DNA of 64,000 nucleotides, from positions 1 through 64,000 of the forward strand of contig NZ_AQQP01000002.1 in NCBI RefSeq assembly GCF_002210165.1, written 5' to 3'. Position numbers and translations under genes: made by a program. Below, in pieces: positions 1 to 8,663 of this stretch. Each line of letters opens with the position of its first letter. Position 1 is the first letter of the stretch. The notes under the pieces were generated by a model that saw only the letters and a program-made list of their open reading frames with translations, had not been told where the DNA came from and did no database searches. Origin of the DNA: Phaeobacter sp. 22II1-1F12B (GTDB taxonomy: Bacteria; Pseudomonadota; Alphaproteobacteria; Rhodobacterales; Rhodobacteraceae).

Positions 1-199
1 GTTTCCCAGCCATCGCTGATCCTCCAATTTGAGGGACAAATCTATTCCAGTTAATGGACCACTTTCAGGGGGCTACTCCACCAGACCTTACTAGACGATG
101 ATTTTGCGAGCTATAGCAGCAAGAACAAAAAGAGAATCCTGTAAAACGATTTTTCAAACCTGTAAAACAGCACTGAAAACAAACAAAAAAGCGACAAAC
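1..199. other. Left-edge non-coding stretch downstream of tRNA-Arg
   Basis: This stretch is visibly A+T-richer than the rest of the window, with A/T runs around 120-190. No convincing gene is seen in any frame. It lies just beyond the 3' end of the leftward tRNA-Arg gene. A T-run on the minus strand directly after the tRNA could serve as its terminator. tRNA 3' ends are common integration targets, but no repeat of the tRNA end or integrase is visible here, so no element is claimed. Confidence 0.4.
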
Positions 200-276
200 T
201 GGCGATCCCGGGAGGACTCGAACCCCCAACATCCTGATTAGAAGTCAGGTGCTCTATCCAGTTGAGCTACGGGACC
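200..276 (-). tRNA. tRNA-Arg (anticodon TCT), CCA encoded
   Basis: The reverse complement folds as a cloverleaf. The acceptor strands GGTCCCG and CGGGATC are followed by discriminator G and an encoded CCA. The D-loop contains AGCTCAACTGGATAGAGC, the anticodon loop CTTCTAA gives TCT (reads AGA/AGG), and the T-arm contains GGTTCGAGTCC. Positions 200-202 are the CCA. No intron is present. Its 3' end points to the left edge of the window. Confidence 0.97.
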
Positions 277-346
277 GCTGGGCCTGTTCTTGCGCGGTTT
301 GGCCTTGGGTTCAAGAGCCAAGCGCATCAGAATCCGGCTGGATCGT

Positions 347-658
347 CTAGTGAGTCCAGGCACCCCGGCGATTGGTTGCAAAATTTTCGCCGTAACCGCC
401 CTTGCGGATATTGGGTTTGCGGGTCTTCGGCTCAAGCACCTGTACCTCGAGGCCGTGATCCTCGGCATAATCGAGCGCGGCTTCCTTGGTGTCAAAGCGC
501 AGCTTGACTTGGCTCTGCGTGTCGCCGGAAGACGTCCAGCCCATCAGGGGGTCGACCGAACGGGCGCTGTCGGGCGCGAATTCAAGCACCCAGTTGCGGG
601 TTCTGGCGGTTCCCGACTGCATCGCGTTTCGGGCAGGTTTGTAGATGCGTGCGCGCAT
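347..658 (-). CDS. NADH dehydrogenase complex I accessory subunit, NDUFS4-like (ETC_C1_NDUFA4 family)
   Basis: This 103-residue protein matches the family known as the 18-kDa or AQDQ/NDUFS4 accessory subunit of respiratory complex I, found in alphaproteobacteria and mitochondria. The visible signature is an N-terminal [15 protein letters not shown] segment. It is followed by a WVLEF strand, the [10 protein letters not shown] motif, an acidic helix ([12 protein letters not shown]) and a basic C-terminus ending in the [12 protein letters not shown] region. I chose the ATG at 658 because the family normally begins with an MxARIY segment; a longer upstream frame exists but looks non-coding. It probably assists complex I assembly or stability at the cytoplasmic face of the membrane. 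It stands alone, upstream of tRNA-Arg on the same strand. Confidence 0.9.
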   Translation of the reverse strand: MRARIYKPARNAMQSGTARTRNWVLEFAPDSARSVDPLMGWTSSGDTQSQVKLRFDTKEAALDYAEDHGLEVQVLEPKTRKPNIRKGGYGENFATNRRGAWTH

Positions 659-887
659 TGCATGACTCCGTCTGATCGCTGGCTTTATCGTGGATTTCAC
701 GCGCCGGGGCAAGCTCTTGCTCGGCCCGGGCGGCGCCATGACGCGGGCATCTGCGTAAATGCGTGGCGCAGGGGTCTGGCAGGGGAAAGATTTGATCGCC
801 CTGCCCCGGCCAGTCCTGAAACGGCCATTGAAGCCGCGCCGCGACTGTCCCACATTATGCGGGTGTCAAGACGACAGGAGCAGCTAT

Positions 888-1631
888 ATGTCCTTCGGGG
901 CCAACGCCTTTCAGCATGTCCCATCACTTCGGGACCGGATCATGCCACCCGAAACCTCGCCCATGCGATTCAGCTATGACCGTTTTGCGGAGCTGGACGA
1001 ACAGGCGCGTATCGAAGCCTGGCCACCCGGCTGGCGGATGAGCCACGAGGACCGCGAGGCCAACCGGCGCGAGGTGCTTGGAGACAGGCTCGACCGGGAT
1101 CTGTGGGTCTTCGCCTATGGCTCGCTGATCTGGAACCCGGCGGTCTATTTCGATGAAATCCGCCGAGCGACGCTGATCGGGTGGTCGCGCCGGTTCTGCA
1201 TGAACCTGACCAGTGGGCGTGGCACCTATGACTGCCCCGGCCTGATGGCGGCACTGGACGAAGGCGGGCGCTGCGATGCGGTTGCGTTCCGCATTCCGGC
1301 CCGGCTGGTCGATCAGGAAACCGAACTGATGTGGATGCGCGAAATGTTCGCGGGGTCTTATCGCCCCGTCTTTCTGGACGTGACGACGCCGCAGGGCGAT
1401 ATCGAGGCGCTGACCTTCGTGATGGACCGGGACAACGAACGTTACTGCCCCTCGGTCGGCCTGCAGGAAGCAGCCAAGCGGATCGCCACCGCCGAGGGCA
1501 ACCTTGGTCCCAATTTCGAATATCTCGAATCGTTGATGGAGCATCTCGACGAGCTGGGCATCCGGGATGTCGGACTGGAGGCCCTGTACCGGCAGGCCTG
1601 CGATGTAAGAGCAAGCACCAAGAAAAGCTGA
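888..1631 (+). CDS. Glutathione-specific gamma-glutamylcyclotransferase, ChaC-like
   Basis: This 247-residue protein belongs to the ChaC branch of the gamma-glutamylcyclotransferase fold. ChaC enzymes cleave glutathione to 5-oxoproline and Cys-Gly in the cytoplasm. The substrate-binding loop FAYGSLIWNP is visible near residue 75, followed by GWSRRFCM, the GTYDCPGLMAALD region and a C-terminal helix. The ATG at 888 is preceded by AGGAG with a 7-base spacer, which favours it over a start further upstream in the same frame. The next gene, uvrB, has its own LexA box, so the two are probably separate transcripts. A second protein of the same fold lies at 4984-5562. Confidence 0.9.
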   Translation: MSFGANAFQHVPSLRDRIMPPETSPMRFSYDRFAELDEQARIEAWPPGWRMSHEDREANRREVLGDRLDRDLWVFAYGSLIWNPAVYFDEIRRATLIGWSRRFCMNLTSGRGTYDCPGLMAALDEGGRCDAVAFRIPARLVDQETELMWMREMFAGSYRPVFLDVTTPQGDIEALTFVMDRDNERYCPSVGLQEAAKRIATAEGNLGPNFEYLESLMEHLDELGIRDVGLEALYRQACDVRASTKKS

Positions 1632-1642
1632 GACATGCCCTG

Positions 1643-1663
1643 ATCCGGGGTTGAAACCCGGAT
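1643..1663 (+). terminator. Hairpin downstream of chaC-like gene
   Basis: A 7-bp perfect inverted repeat (ATCCGGG / CCCGGAT) with a 7-base loop lies 11 bases after the ChaC stop and just before the uvrB operator. No T-run follows, so it is either a weak terminator or an mRNA-stabilising hairpin. Confidence 0.4.
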
Positions 1664-1669
1664 AAAAGA

Positions 1670-1684
1670 GAACAAATCTGGAAC
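1670..1684. promoter_or_regulatory. LexA (SOS) box, GAAC-N7-GAAC
   Basis: The sequence GAACAAATCTGGAAC fits the alphaproteobacterial LexA operator, known as GTTC-N7-GTTC or its complement, with no mismatch. It ends 26 bases before the uvrB start codon, where a repressor would block transcription of this repair gene. Confidence 0.75.
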
Positions 1685-1710
1685 TCTGCCCCTCAGAGCG
1701 AGCTGCCGTC

Positions 1711-3909
1711 ATGCCCTTTGCAAATTCAGACAAGTCCATGCCGTTGATGAACACGCCGCAGGCCGACGTGCGGCGGCGTGAAAAGCTTGAAGGCGGCAAG
1801 AAGATCGTCATGCACAGCGAATTCGCACCGGCGGGCGACCAGCCGACCGCGATTGCCGAGCTGTCACAGGGGATCACATCGGGCGAAAAGGATCAGGTTC
1901 TTCTGGGCGCCACGGGCACCGGCAAGACCTATACGATGGCCAAGATCATCGAGGAGACCCAGCGCCCGGCGATCATCCTTGCCCCGAACAAGACGCTTGC
2001 CGCGCAGCTTTACGGGGAATTCAAAGGCTTCTTTCCCGAGAACTCGGTCGAGTATTTCGTGTCCTTCTACGACTATTACCAGCCCGAGGCCTATGTGCCG
2101 CGCAGCGACACCTATATCGAGAAGGAAAGCCAGATTAACGACCAGATTGACCGGATGCGCCACTCGGCCACGCGGGCGCTTCTGGAACGGGACGACGTGA
2201 TCATCGTCGCCTCGGTGTCCTGCATCTATGGTATCGGCTCGGTTGAGACCTATGGCGCGATGACGCAGGATCTTAAGGTCGGATCAAATTACGACCAGCG
2301 GCAGGTGATGGCCGATCTGGTGACCCAGCAGTACAAGCGCAACGATCAGGCATTCCAGCGCGGGTCGTTCCGGGTGCGCGGCGACAGTCTTGAAATCTTT
2401 CCGGCACACCTTGAAGACCGTGCCTGGAAACTGTCGTTTTTTGGCGAAGAGCTGGAAAGCATTACCGAATTCGACCCGCTGACCGGGGAGAAGACCGGCA
2501 ATTTCGACCAGATCCGGGTTTACGCGAATTCGCACTACGTGACGCCCAAGCCGACGCTTCAGCAGGCGATTGTCGAGATCAAGAAGGAACTGCGCCAGCG
2601 GCTGGATCAGCTTGTCGGCGAAGGCAAACTGCTTGAGGCGCAGCGGCTGGAACAGCGCACCAACTTCGACATGGAAATGCTTGAGGCCACCGGCGTCTGC
2701 AACGGGATCGAGAACTATTCGCGCTACCTGACGGGCCGCGCCCCGGGCGAGCCGCCGCCGACCCTGTTCGAATTCATCCCCGACAACGCGATCGTCTTTG
2801 CCGATGAATCCCACGTTTCGGTGCCGCAGATCGGCGGCATGTACCGGGGCGACTACCGGCGCAAGTTCACGCTGGCCGAACATGGGTTCCGCCTGCCGTC
2901 GTGCATGGACAACCGTCCGCTCAAGTTCGAGGAATGGGACGCGATGCGGCCCCAGTCGGTCTTTGTCTCGGCCACCCCCGGCAACTGGGAGATCGAGCAG
3001 ACCGGCGGTGTCTTTACCGAGCAGGTGATCCGCCCGACCGGGCTCTTGGATCCGCAGGTCGAAATCCGGCCCGTGGAAACGCAGGTCGACGATCTGCTGG
3101 ACGAAATCCGCAAGGTGACGGAACGGGGGTATCGCACGCTGGTGACCACGCTGACCAAGCGTATGGCCGAGGATCTGACCGAATACCTGCATGAACAGGG
3201 CATCAAGGTCCGCTACATGCACTCGGATATCGACACGCTTGAACGGATCGAAATCTTGCGTGACCTGCGGCTAGGGGCGTTCGACGTGCTGATCGGGATC
3301 AACCTGCTGCGCGAGGGGCTCGACATCCCGGAATGCGGGCTGGTTGCCATTCTCGACGCCGACAAGGAAGGGTTCCTGCGCTCGGAAACCTCGCTGATCC
3401 AGACGATCGGTCGGGCGGCGCGGAACTCCGACGGTCGCGTCATCATGTATGCCGACCGCATCACCGGTTCGATGGAGCGGGCGCTGTCGGAGACCGACCG
3501 CCGCCGCGCCAAGCAGATCGCCTATAACGAGGAACACGGGATCACGCCGGAAACCGTACGCAAGAATGTCGATGACATCATGGCCGGTCTGTATCAGGGC
3601 GATGTGGACATGAACCGCGTCACCGCGAAGATCGACAACAAGCTCGCGGGCGGCAATCTTCAGGCGGTTCTTGATGGCTTGCGCACGGATATGCGCAAGG
3701 CGGCTGAAAACCTCGAATTCGAAGAAGCTGCGCGGCTGCGAGACGAGGTCAAGCGGCTTGAAGCTGTGGATCTTGCGGTGCACGACGATCCGCTGGCCCG
3801 GCAATCCGCCGTGGAACAGGCCAGCGAGGCCGCCGTCAAAAGCAAGGGCCGTTCGACCGCCGGCCGGCCCGGCCAGCACGGCGGAAATGTCAAACGGCGC
3901 AAGCGCTAG
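1711..3909 (+). CDS. uvrB: Excinuclease ABC subunit B
   Basis: UvrB is the helicase-fold, damage-verifying subunit of nucleotide excision repair. It is loaded by UvrA and recruits UvrC. The 732-residue frame shows Walker A GATGTGKT at about 66-73 and the beta-hairpin region with YYQPEAYVP. Helicase motifs include ADESH, SATPG and the QTIGRAARN motif VI region. The C-terminal UVR domain ([12 protein letters not shown]) lies near 670-700, followed by a short basic tail. The start is uncertain by about 12 residues, because ATGs at residues 10 and 13 are also possible and no strong ribosome site is seen. A LexA box immediately upstream indicates SOS induction. Confidence 0.98.
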   Translation: MPFANSDKSMPLMNTPQADVRRREKLEGGKKIVMHSEFAPAGDQPTAIAELSQGITSGEKDQVLLGATGTGKTYTMAKIIEETQRPAIILAPNKTLAAQLYGEFKGFFPENSVEYFVSFYDYYQPEAYVPRSDTYIEKESQINDQIDRMRHSATRALLERDDVIIVASVSCIYGIGSVETYGAMTQDLKVGSNYDQRQVMADLVTQQYKRNDQAFQRGSFRVRGDSLEIFPAHLEDRAWKLSFFGEELESITEFDPLTGEKTGNFDQIRVYANSHYVTPKPTLQQAIVEIKKELRQRLDQLVGEGKLLEAQRLEQRTNFDMEMLEATGVCNGIENYSRYLTGRAPGEPPPTLFEFIPDNAIVFADESHVSVPQIGGMYRGDYRRKFTLAEHGFRLPSCMDNRPLKFEEWDAMRPQSVFVSATPGNWEIEQTGGVFTEQVIRPTGLLDPQVEIRPVETQVDDLLDEIRKVTERGYRTLVTTLTKRMAEDLTEYLHEQGIKVRYMHSDIDTLERIEILRDLRLGAFDVLIGINLLREGLDIPECGLVAILDADKEGFLRSETSLIQTIGRAARNSDGRVIMYADRITGSMERALSETDRRRAKQIAYNEEHGITPETVRKNVDDIMAGLYQGDVDMNRVTAKIDNKLAGGNLQAVLDGLRTDMRKAAENLEFEEAARLRDEVKRLEAVDLAVHDDPLARQSAVEQASEAAVKSKGRSTAGRPGQHGGNVKRRKR

Positions 3910-3915
3910 CCCGGG

Positions 3916-4185
3916 TCAGCGAAAGATCATCTTGCCAAGGATCAGCAGGATGATCGCACCCAGCAGGGCCACCGCGATAATGGCCAGCAGCCCGCCGGTG
4001 GCAAGGATGGTGACACCCAGCGCTGCCAGTACGAATGGCATCAAAACCGCTCCGGCGACGCCAAGTGCCATGTAGGCTGCCGTGTTGCGCCCCGCCAGCC
4101 GTCCGGCGATCCAGCCCGCCACCAAACCGATGATCGCCAGGATGATCAATGTCATCGCGCCGACCGTATCAAGGAAACCTTCCAT
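3916..4185 (-). CDS. Small integral membrane protein, GlsB/YeaQ/YmgE (transglycosylase-associated) family
   Basis: This 89-residue, very hydrophobic protein has three predicted membrane helices (about 10-28, 36-55 and 58-85). A Gly-rich first helix is followed by the GWIAGRLAGR segment typical of the GlsB/YeaQ/YmgE family. Members are often stress-related; their biochemical role is not established. It converges on uvrB with a 6-base gap between the two stop codons. No partner gene is adjacent on the same strand. Confidence 0.75.
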   Translation of the reverse strand: MEGFLDTVGAMTLIILAIIGLVAGWIAGRLAGRNTAAYMALGVAGAVLMPFVLAALGVTILATGGLLAIIAVALLGAIILLILGKMIFR

Positions 4186-4390
4186 CTTGCCCTCTCGTCC
4201 GGGAAGCCCCGGTATAGCTGATTCATTCGCTGATCAACCTAGGCCGAATTTACGCCAAGTCACCTGTCTGCAACGAATATCGCATTGCGCCCACACCGGT
4301 TTTGCCTGTGTGACCTAGTTCATTGTTCCGGCCGATGTGGGTGATAGAGTGGCGTGGAATTCTGCTTTGCTTCGGAAACTGAGACGTCAC

Positions 4391-4987
4391 ATGCGGTTGT
4401 TGTTTTCTCTTGTTCTTGCGCTTGTTGTCGCGATGCCGGCCAGCCTCTTTGCATGGGGCGATGGCGGCCAGATCGTCGGGGCCAACAAGGGCTTTTCACG
4501 GTCCACCACGGCGCAGGCCGTGCGCAACTTGACCGAAGGTGTCGCAACCTGTCATGAACTTGGCTGGACCTACCGTTATGACTGCTACAGCAAGACCTAC
4601 GGCAAGGTGGCCCGCGATCTTGAACGCAACCCGGCCTATGCCGACGCGGCGCAGGCGCTGCGCGAGGTCGAGACCCGTTTGAACGAAACCATCGACCGCA
4701 ACGTCGACAGCTCTAAACCGCAGATTCGCCAGCGCGGCCAGACCTTCCGAGCGATCCGCGAAGATTCGGTTCCGCAGGCCAAACGGGAATTCCTCTCGGC
4801 GCTGGACGATGCCGAAACCAAGCTGCTCCGGTCGCCCGATGACGGGGACGCGCATTTCGCGCGCATTGCGCAGGCGATCAACACCAACAAAGTGCTGCTG
4901 CGCTCTGCCCTGCTTGGCGTGCCGCAGATGGTCCGGGTCGCGGGTGCCATGGTCCTTGACCAGATCGCCGGGCTGGCCCGGTCCTAG
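4391..4987 (+). CDS. Secreted or periplasmic protein of unknown function
   Basis: The 198-residue product begins with a Sec-type signal peptide (MRLLFSLVLALVVAMPASLFA, cleavage probably after residue 21). The mature part is largely helical and polar, with two cysteines (in ATCHELG and YDCYSKTYG) that could form a disulphide. I do not recognise a catalytic motif. The ATG at 4391 was chosen because it directly precedes the signal peptide; an ATG at 4337 would add 18 residues unlike a leader. Its stop codon overlaps the stop of the convergent gene at 4984 through the shared palindrome CTAG. Confidence 0.7.
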   Translation: MRLLFSLVLALVVAMPASLFAWGDGGQIVGANKGFSRSTTAQAVRNLTEGVATCHELGWTYRYDCYSKTYGKVARDLERNPAYADAAQALREVETRLNETIDRNVDSSKPQIRQRGQTFRAIREDSVPQAKREFLSALDDAETKLLRSPDDGDAHFARIAQAINTNKVLLRSALLGVPQMVRVAGAMVLDQIAGLARS

Positions 4988-5562
4988 ACGGGCTCCTGCG
5001 CCCAGTTCACCCCGATCCGTTTCAGCCGGGAATCCACGAACTCACGCTCCTCCTCGCTTAGCTGCTGGTGACGCGGGTAACGCGGCTCTGCTCGGTCATC
5101 ATAGATCGGCGTTTCCCAGCCCGAGGTGGTTTCAAAGAACCGGTCGGCCCCGTCAGGACCGAAAACCCGCAGATAGCCTTGCACCACCACGTCGATGTAG
5201 CTGAGCCAGATCGGGAAGCGTTCCGTCGATTTCGACTGGCGTTCATCCGGCACCGCGTAGACCGCGATTTCGGCGACGTCCTTTGCCTCGTGGGTGACGG
5301 TCTTGCTGGCATCGACCCGGTCATAGGCCCATTCCCGTTCGTCCAGCGCCTGCCAGTCGCTGCCGGGCACGCGGGCGATCAGGCCCTCGATCTCGCACTC
5401 TGGGTCGGGCACCGCTGTCAGGAAGGCCACTTTGCGCAGCTCGGTCTGCGCCCATGCGCGCCGCCAGCCTTTCAGACGCGCCGGGGCCGGATGGGGGTAG
5501 TCATGCGTCGCACAGTTCACGAGACTGCCATAGCCAAAGAAATAAGGGTCTGCGCCTGCCAT
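4984..5562 (-). CDS. Gamma-glutamylcyclotransferase-fold (AIG2/GGCT-like) protein
   Basis: This 192-residue protein starts with the FFGYGSLVN loop that binds the gamma-glutamyl or 5-oxoproline moiety in the GGCT fold. A GWRRAWAQ segment and a conserved acidic stretch (LDEREWAYDRVD) follow. Family members cleave or form gamma-glutamyl amide bonds, but this branch is not assigned a substrate. It is distinct in sequence from the ChaC-like protein at 888-1631. It is divergently arranged with the Rrf2 regulator at 5658, sharing a 95-base intergenic region with a candidate regulator site, so the regulator may control it. Confidence 0.75.
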   Translation of the reverse strand: MAGADPYFFGYGSLVNCATHDYPHPAPARLKGWRRAWAQTELRKVAFLTAVPDPECEIEGLIARVPGSDWQALDEREWAYDRVDASKTVTHEAKDVAEIAVYAVPDERQSKSTERFPIWLSYIDVVVQGYLRVFGPDGADRFFETTSGWETPIYDDRAEPRYPRHQQLSEEEREFVDSRLKRIGVNWAQEPV

Positions 5563-5587
5563 AAATTCCTGCCTGTCCTGTTCTCAA

Positions 5588-5609
5588 TTGATGCATGTCA
5601 AATAATGTT
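5588..5609. promoter_or_regulatory. Candidate Rrf2/NsrR-type operator
   Basis: The imperfect palindromic stretch TTGATGCATGTCAAATAATGTT lies between the divergent GGCT-like gene and the Rrf2 gene. Its left half resembles the GATGCAT half-site known for NsrR; the right half is shifted by about one base. This is a visual match only. Confidence 0.35.
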
Positions 5610-5657
5610 TTCGCCCGATGTGCAACCATGAGCCATATTGGAGAAAGGCAGAGTCAC

Positions 5658-6128
5658 GTGCGTATTACAAAAAGAACCAATATCGCCATGCGCGTCTTGA
5701 TGCATTGCGCAGCCAATCCGGGACGCCTTGTCACGAAACACGAAACGGCTTCGTGCTGTCACGTGTCCGAGAACCATCTGGCGCAGATCGTCAACCAGCT
5801 GAGCCAGCTTGATTTTCTGGATACCCGGCGCGGGCGCAACGGCGGCTTTACCCTGTCACGCGGGCCGGACGAGATCACCGTGGGCGAGGTTTTCCGCCAG
5901 ATCGAAGGCGAAAGCTCACCGATGGTGTGCCTCGCGGGTCAGGATGAGAATTGCCCCCTGTTCAACGCCTGCTGGCTGAAAACCGCCCTGCGGGACGCGA
6001 CCGAGGCGTTCTTTTCCCATCTCGATAAGATCACGCTGAGCCAGCTGATCGAGGGGAACGCGCCCTTGCAGGAAATGCTGCGCCCGCTTGAGCATTTGGC
6101 CGAACAGCGACAAGCCTGCCCCGCCTGA
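5658..6128 (+). CDS. Rrf2 family transcriptional regulator, NsrR-like Fe-S sensor
   Basis: This 156-residue protein has the Rrf2 winged helix at the N-terminus (RITKRTNIAMRVLMHCA, then HVSENHLAQIVNQL and RGRNGGFTLSR). Three cysteines follow in the pattern C-x7-C-x5-C (CLAGQDENC...CWL), the usual ligands of an iron-sulphur cluster. In NsrR this cluster senses nitric oxide. The GTG at 5658 is chosen because family members start with an MRITKRTNIAMRVL-like sequence and a purine-rich AAAGG lies upstream. The exact ligand or signal (NO, iron or redox) cannot be fixed from sequence, though the wing and cysteine region look closest to NsrR. Confidence 0.85.
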   Translation: MRITKRTNIAMRVLMHCAANPGRLVTKHETASCCHVSENHLAQIVNQLSQLDFLDTRRGRNGGFTLSRGPDEITVGEVFRQIEGESSPMVCLAGQDENCPLFNACWLKTALRDATEAFFSHLDKITLSQLIEGNAPLQEMLRPLEHLAEQRQACPA

Positions 6129-6134
6129 GGCCGG

Positions 6135-8663
6135 TCATTCGCGCGCGCGAAGCACCTGTGCCGGGCGGGCGGCGAGCGGTCGCCATGCAAAGAACAGCCC
6201 GGCCAGCAATGTTGCAAGCACCCCGCCAAGGATGACGCCCAGCGCCGAGGTCCAGATCACCGTGTAGCCGGTATCAAAGATGAACCGGCTGACCGCCCAG
6301 CCGCCGATGATCCCGGCGGCCAGCGCCACTACCCCTGCCGCCAGCCCGAGCAAGGCCGAGCGCAAGGCAAAACTGGCCATGATCCTTGACCGCCCTGCCC
6401 CCAGTGTCTTGAGCACCGCGGCCTCATAAGTGCGGGCGGTTTCCCCCGCCGCCGCCGCGCCGATCAGCACGAGGAAACCGGTCAGCAGGGTGGCACCCGC
6501 GCCATAGGACGTGGCGGCGGCAAGGCTGCCCAGCACTTCGGAGACACGCGTGATCGCATCGCGCACGCGGATCGCGGTGATGTTCGGATAGGCGGTGGCA
6601 AGGTCACGCAGGATCTGCGCTTCGGCAACTTCCTCGGCATAGACGGTCGAGATGAAAGTATGCGGCGCTCCGGCCACGGCACCGGGGTTCATCGTCAGCA
6701 CGAAACCCATGCCCGCGTTCGAGAAATCGACCTCGCGAAAGCTGGTGATCGTCGCGGTGATGTCCCGGCCAAGGATATTGACCGTCAGGGTATCGCCAAG
6801 GCTCAGGCCGATCTCGGCGGCTTCTTCGGCGGCAAAGCTGATCTGCGGAGGGCCGTCATAGTCCCCGCCCCACCATGTGCCTTCGGTGATCCGGGTCCTC
6901 GCGGGCAGCTCTCCGGCATAGGTGATGCCGCGATCCCCCCGCACAACCCAGTGCGATCCAGCCACCTCGCTTGCGGGGCGGCCATTGATCTGGGTGACGA
7001 CGCCGCGCATCATCGGTGCCGTATCGATCCGCGACACCGCCGGATCGGTCTCCAGCCGCTCCGTAAAGCCGGACATCTGGTCCTGCTGGATATCGACAAA
7101 GAAATAGGACGGCGCGATATCCGGCAATTCGCCCGAAATCGCGTTGCGCAGATTGCCGTCGATCTGTCCGATGGCCGCAAGTACCGAAAGGCCAAGACCA
7201 AGGGAGAGAACGACCGAAACCGCTCCTTCTCGGGTGCCGGAAATCGCTGAAAGCGCCCAGCGCAGGGTCGGTCTGCCCCGCGCCAGCCCGCTGGCGTTGC
7301 GGGCCAGAAAGCGGATCAGCAGAGCCGCGCAGGTCAGCAGCATCAGCGCCCCGACAAGCCCGCCCGCCGTCCAGAGCGTGAGGAATGCCGTGCCGCTGAA
7401 CCAGATCGCGATACCCACAAGCGCCGCGATACCCAGCAGGATCGCGATGAGATAGCGCATCGGCGGCAACAGCCGGGCGGAGGACAGCGCATCGCGAAAC
7501 AGGGTCGCGGCGCGGATTTCCTCGGCACGGGCGAGCGGCCAGAGCGTAAAGATGAGCGCGGTCAAAAGACCATAGATCGCGGCCTCGATCAGCGGCCTGG
7601 GATAGATCGCGAATTCCACCGGAACCGGCAGTTGCGCCTCGACCAGCGGGCCAAGCAAAAGCGGCACCATCGAGCCGAGGGCAAGCCCAAGGCCGATACC
7701 GATCAGCGACAGCACGCCGATCTGGATGAAGTAGGTCAGGAAGATCGTGGAGCGTTCCGCGCCCAGCGTCCGCAAGGTGGCGATCACGCTGGTCTTGCCG
7801 TTGAGATAAGCCCTCACAGCAGCGGCCACGCCGACACCGCCTACGGCCAGCCCCGAAAGACCGACCAGCACAAGAAAGGCCCCCATGCGTTCGACGAAAC
7901 GCGCGGTCCCCGGCGCACCGTTGCGGGAATCCCGCCAGCGCAATCCGGTTTCGCCGAACCGGGACTGAGCATCGTTGGCGATTGCGGTCAGATCCGTATC
8001 CGGCGGCAGGTCGAGCCGGTAGTTGGTCTCATAAAGGGTGCCCGGCGCCAGAAGGCCGGACGCGTCAAGTGCACGGGTCGCCACGATGGTGCGAGGCCCC
8101 AGGCCGAAACCGGCCGAGGCATTGTCGGGCTCACGCGCAATCAGGGCCGAGAGGATGAATTCCTGCTCGCCCAGCCGGAAACGGTCTCCGGCGGAAAGCC
8201 CGAGACGATCAGCAAGCACACGTTCCATGACGCCGCCCGGCGTGCCATTTTCACCGGCCAGCGCCTGATCCACCGGCATGGCGGGTGACAGTTCCAGCGT
8301 GCCGATCAGCGGATAGGCGTCATCGACCGCCTTGACCTGTGTAAGCGCGCGTTCGGTTTCATCGCCTTCGCCAACCACGGCCATCGACCGGAAATCGACG
8401 ATTTCCGAAATGGCGAGCGCGTTCTGCTCCATCCACGCCAGTTCTGCGTCGGACGCAAAACGGTAGGTGAATTCCATCTCGGCATCGCCGCCAAGCAGCG
8501 CCGCGCCTTCGCGTTTCAGACCACCTTCGATGCTCGACCGTACGGTGCCGACGGCCGCGATGGCGGCCACGCCAAGGGCGAGACAGGCAAGAAAGATGCG
8601 AAACCCGTGCAGACCGCCGCGCAGCTCTCGCCGGGCGAAGACCCGCGCCGTGCGCAGGCTCAT
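6135..8663 (-). CDS. ABC transporter permease of the FtsX/MacB (YbbP-like) family
   Basis: The 842-residue protein has one N-terminal helix, a large periplasmic domain (about 45-260), a first FtsX core of three helices near 260-370, further helices, a second periplasmic region, and a final FtsX core near 720-835. This duplicated layout matches YbbP-type permeases. Such permeases work with a cytoplasmic ATPase to move or release lipophilic or envelope substrates rather than importing solutes. It overlaps the ATPase gene by 4 bases (8660-8663), so the two are translationally coupled. The pair sits next to a divergent TesA-like esterase, the same neighbours seen as tesA-ybbA-ybbP in enterobacteria. 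Confidence 0.88.
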   Translation of the reverse strand: MSLRTARVFARRELRGGLHGFRIFLACLALGVAAIAAVGTVRSSIEGGLKREGAALLGGDAEMEFTYRFASDAELAWMEQNALAISEIVDFRSMAVVGEGDETERALTQVKAVDDAYPLIGTLELSPAMPVDQALAGENGTPGGVMERVLADRLGLSAGDRFRLGEQEFILSALIAREPDNASAGFGLGPRTIVATRALDASGLLAPGTLYETNYRLDLPPDTDLTAIANDAQSRFGETGLRWRDSRNGAPGTARFVERMGAFLVLVGLSGLAVGGVGVAAAVRAYLNGKTSVIATLRTLGAERSTIFLTYFIQIGVLSLIGIGLGLALGSMVPLLLGPLVEAQLPVPVEFAIYPRPLIEAAIYGLLTALIFTLWPLARAEEIRAATLFRDALSSARLLPPMRYLIAILLGIAALVGIAIWFSGTAFLTLWTAGGLVGALMLLTCAALLIRFLARNASGLARGRPTLRWALSAISGTREGAVSVVLSLGLGLSVLAAIGQIDGNLRNAISGELPDIAPSYFFVDIQQDQMSGFTERLETDPAVSRIDTAPMMRGVVTQINGRPASEVAGSHWVVRGDRGITYAGELPARTRITEGTWWGGDYDGPPQISFAAEEAAEIGLSLGDTLTVNILGRDITATITSFREVDFSNAGMGFVLTMNPGAVAGAPHTFISTVYAEEVAEAQILRDLATAYPNITAIRVRDAITRVSEVLGSLAAATSYGAGATLLTGFLVLIGAAAAGETARTYEAAVLKTLGAGRSRIMASFALRSALLGLAAGVVALAAGIIGGWAVSRFIFDTGYTVIWTSALGVILGGVLATLLAGLFFAWRPLAARPAQVLRARE

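Noticed and set aside
40-100. Possible IS-end remnant (TTAATGGACCACTTTC-like sequence)
   Set aside because: Too short, with no transposase or matching inverted end within the window.
290-979. Rightward 229-residue open frame overlapping the complex I subunit gene
   Set aside because: It is antisense to a recognisable gene, is rich in Arg and Pro from high GC, and matches no known motif.
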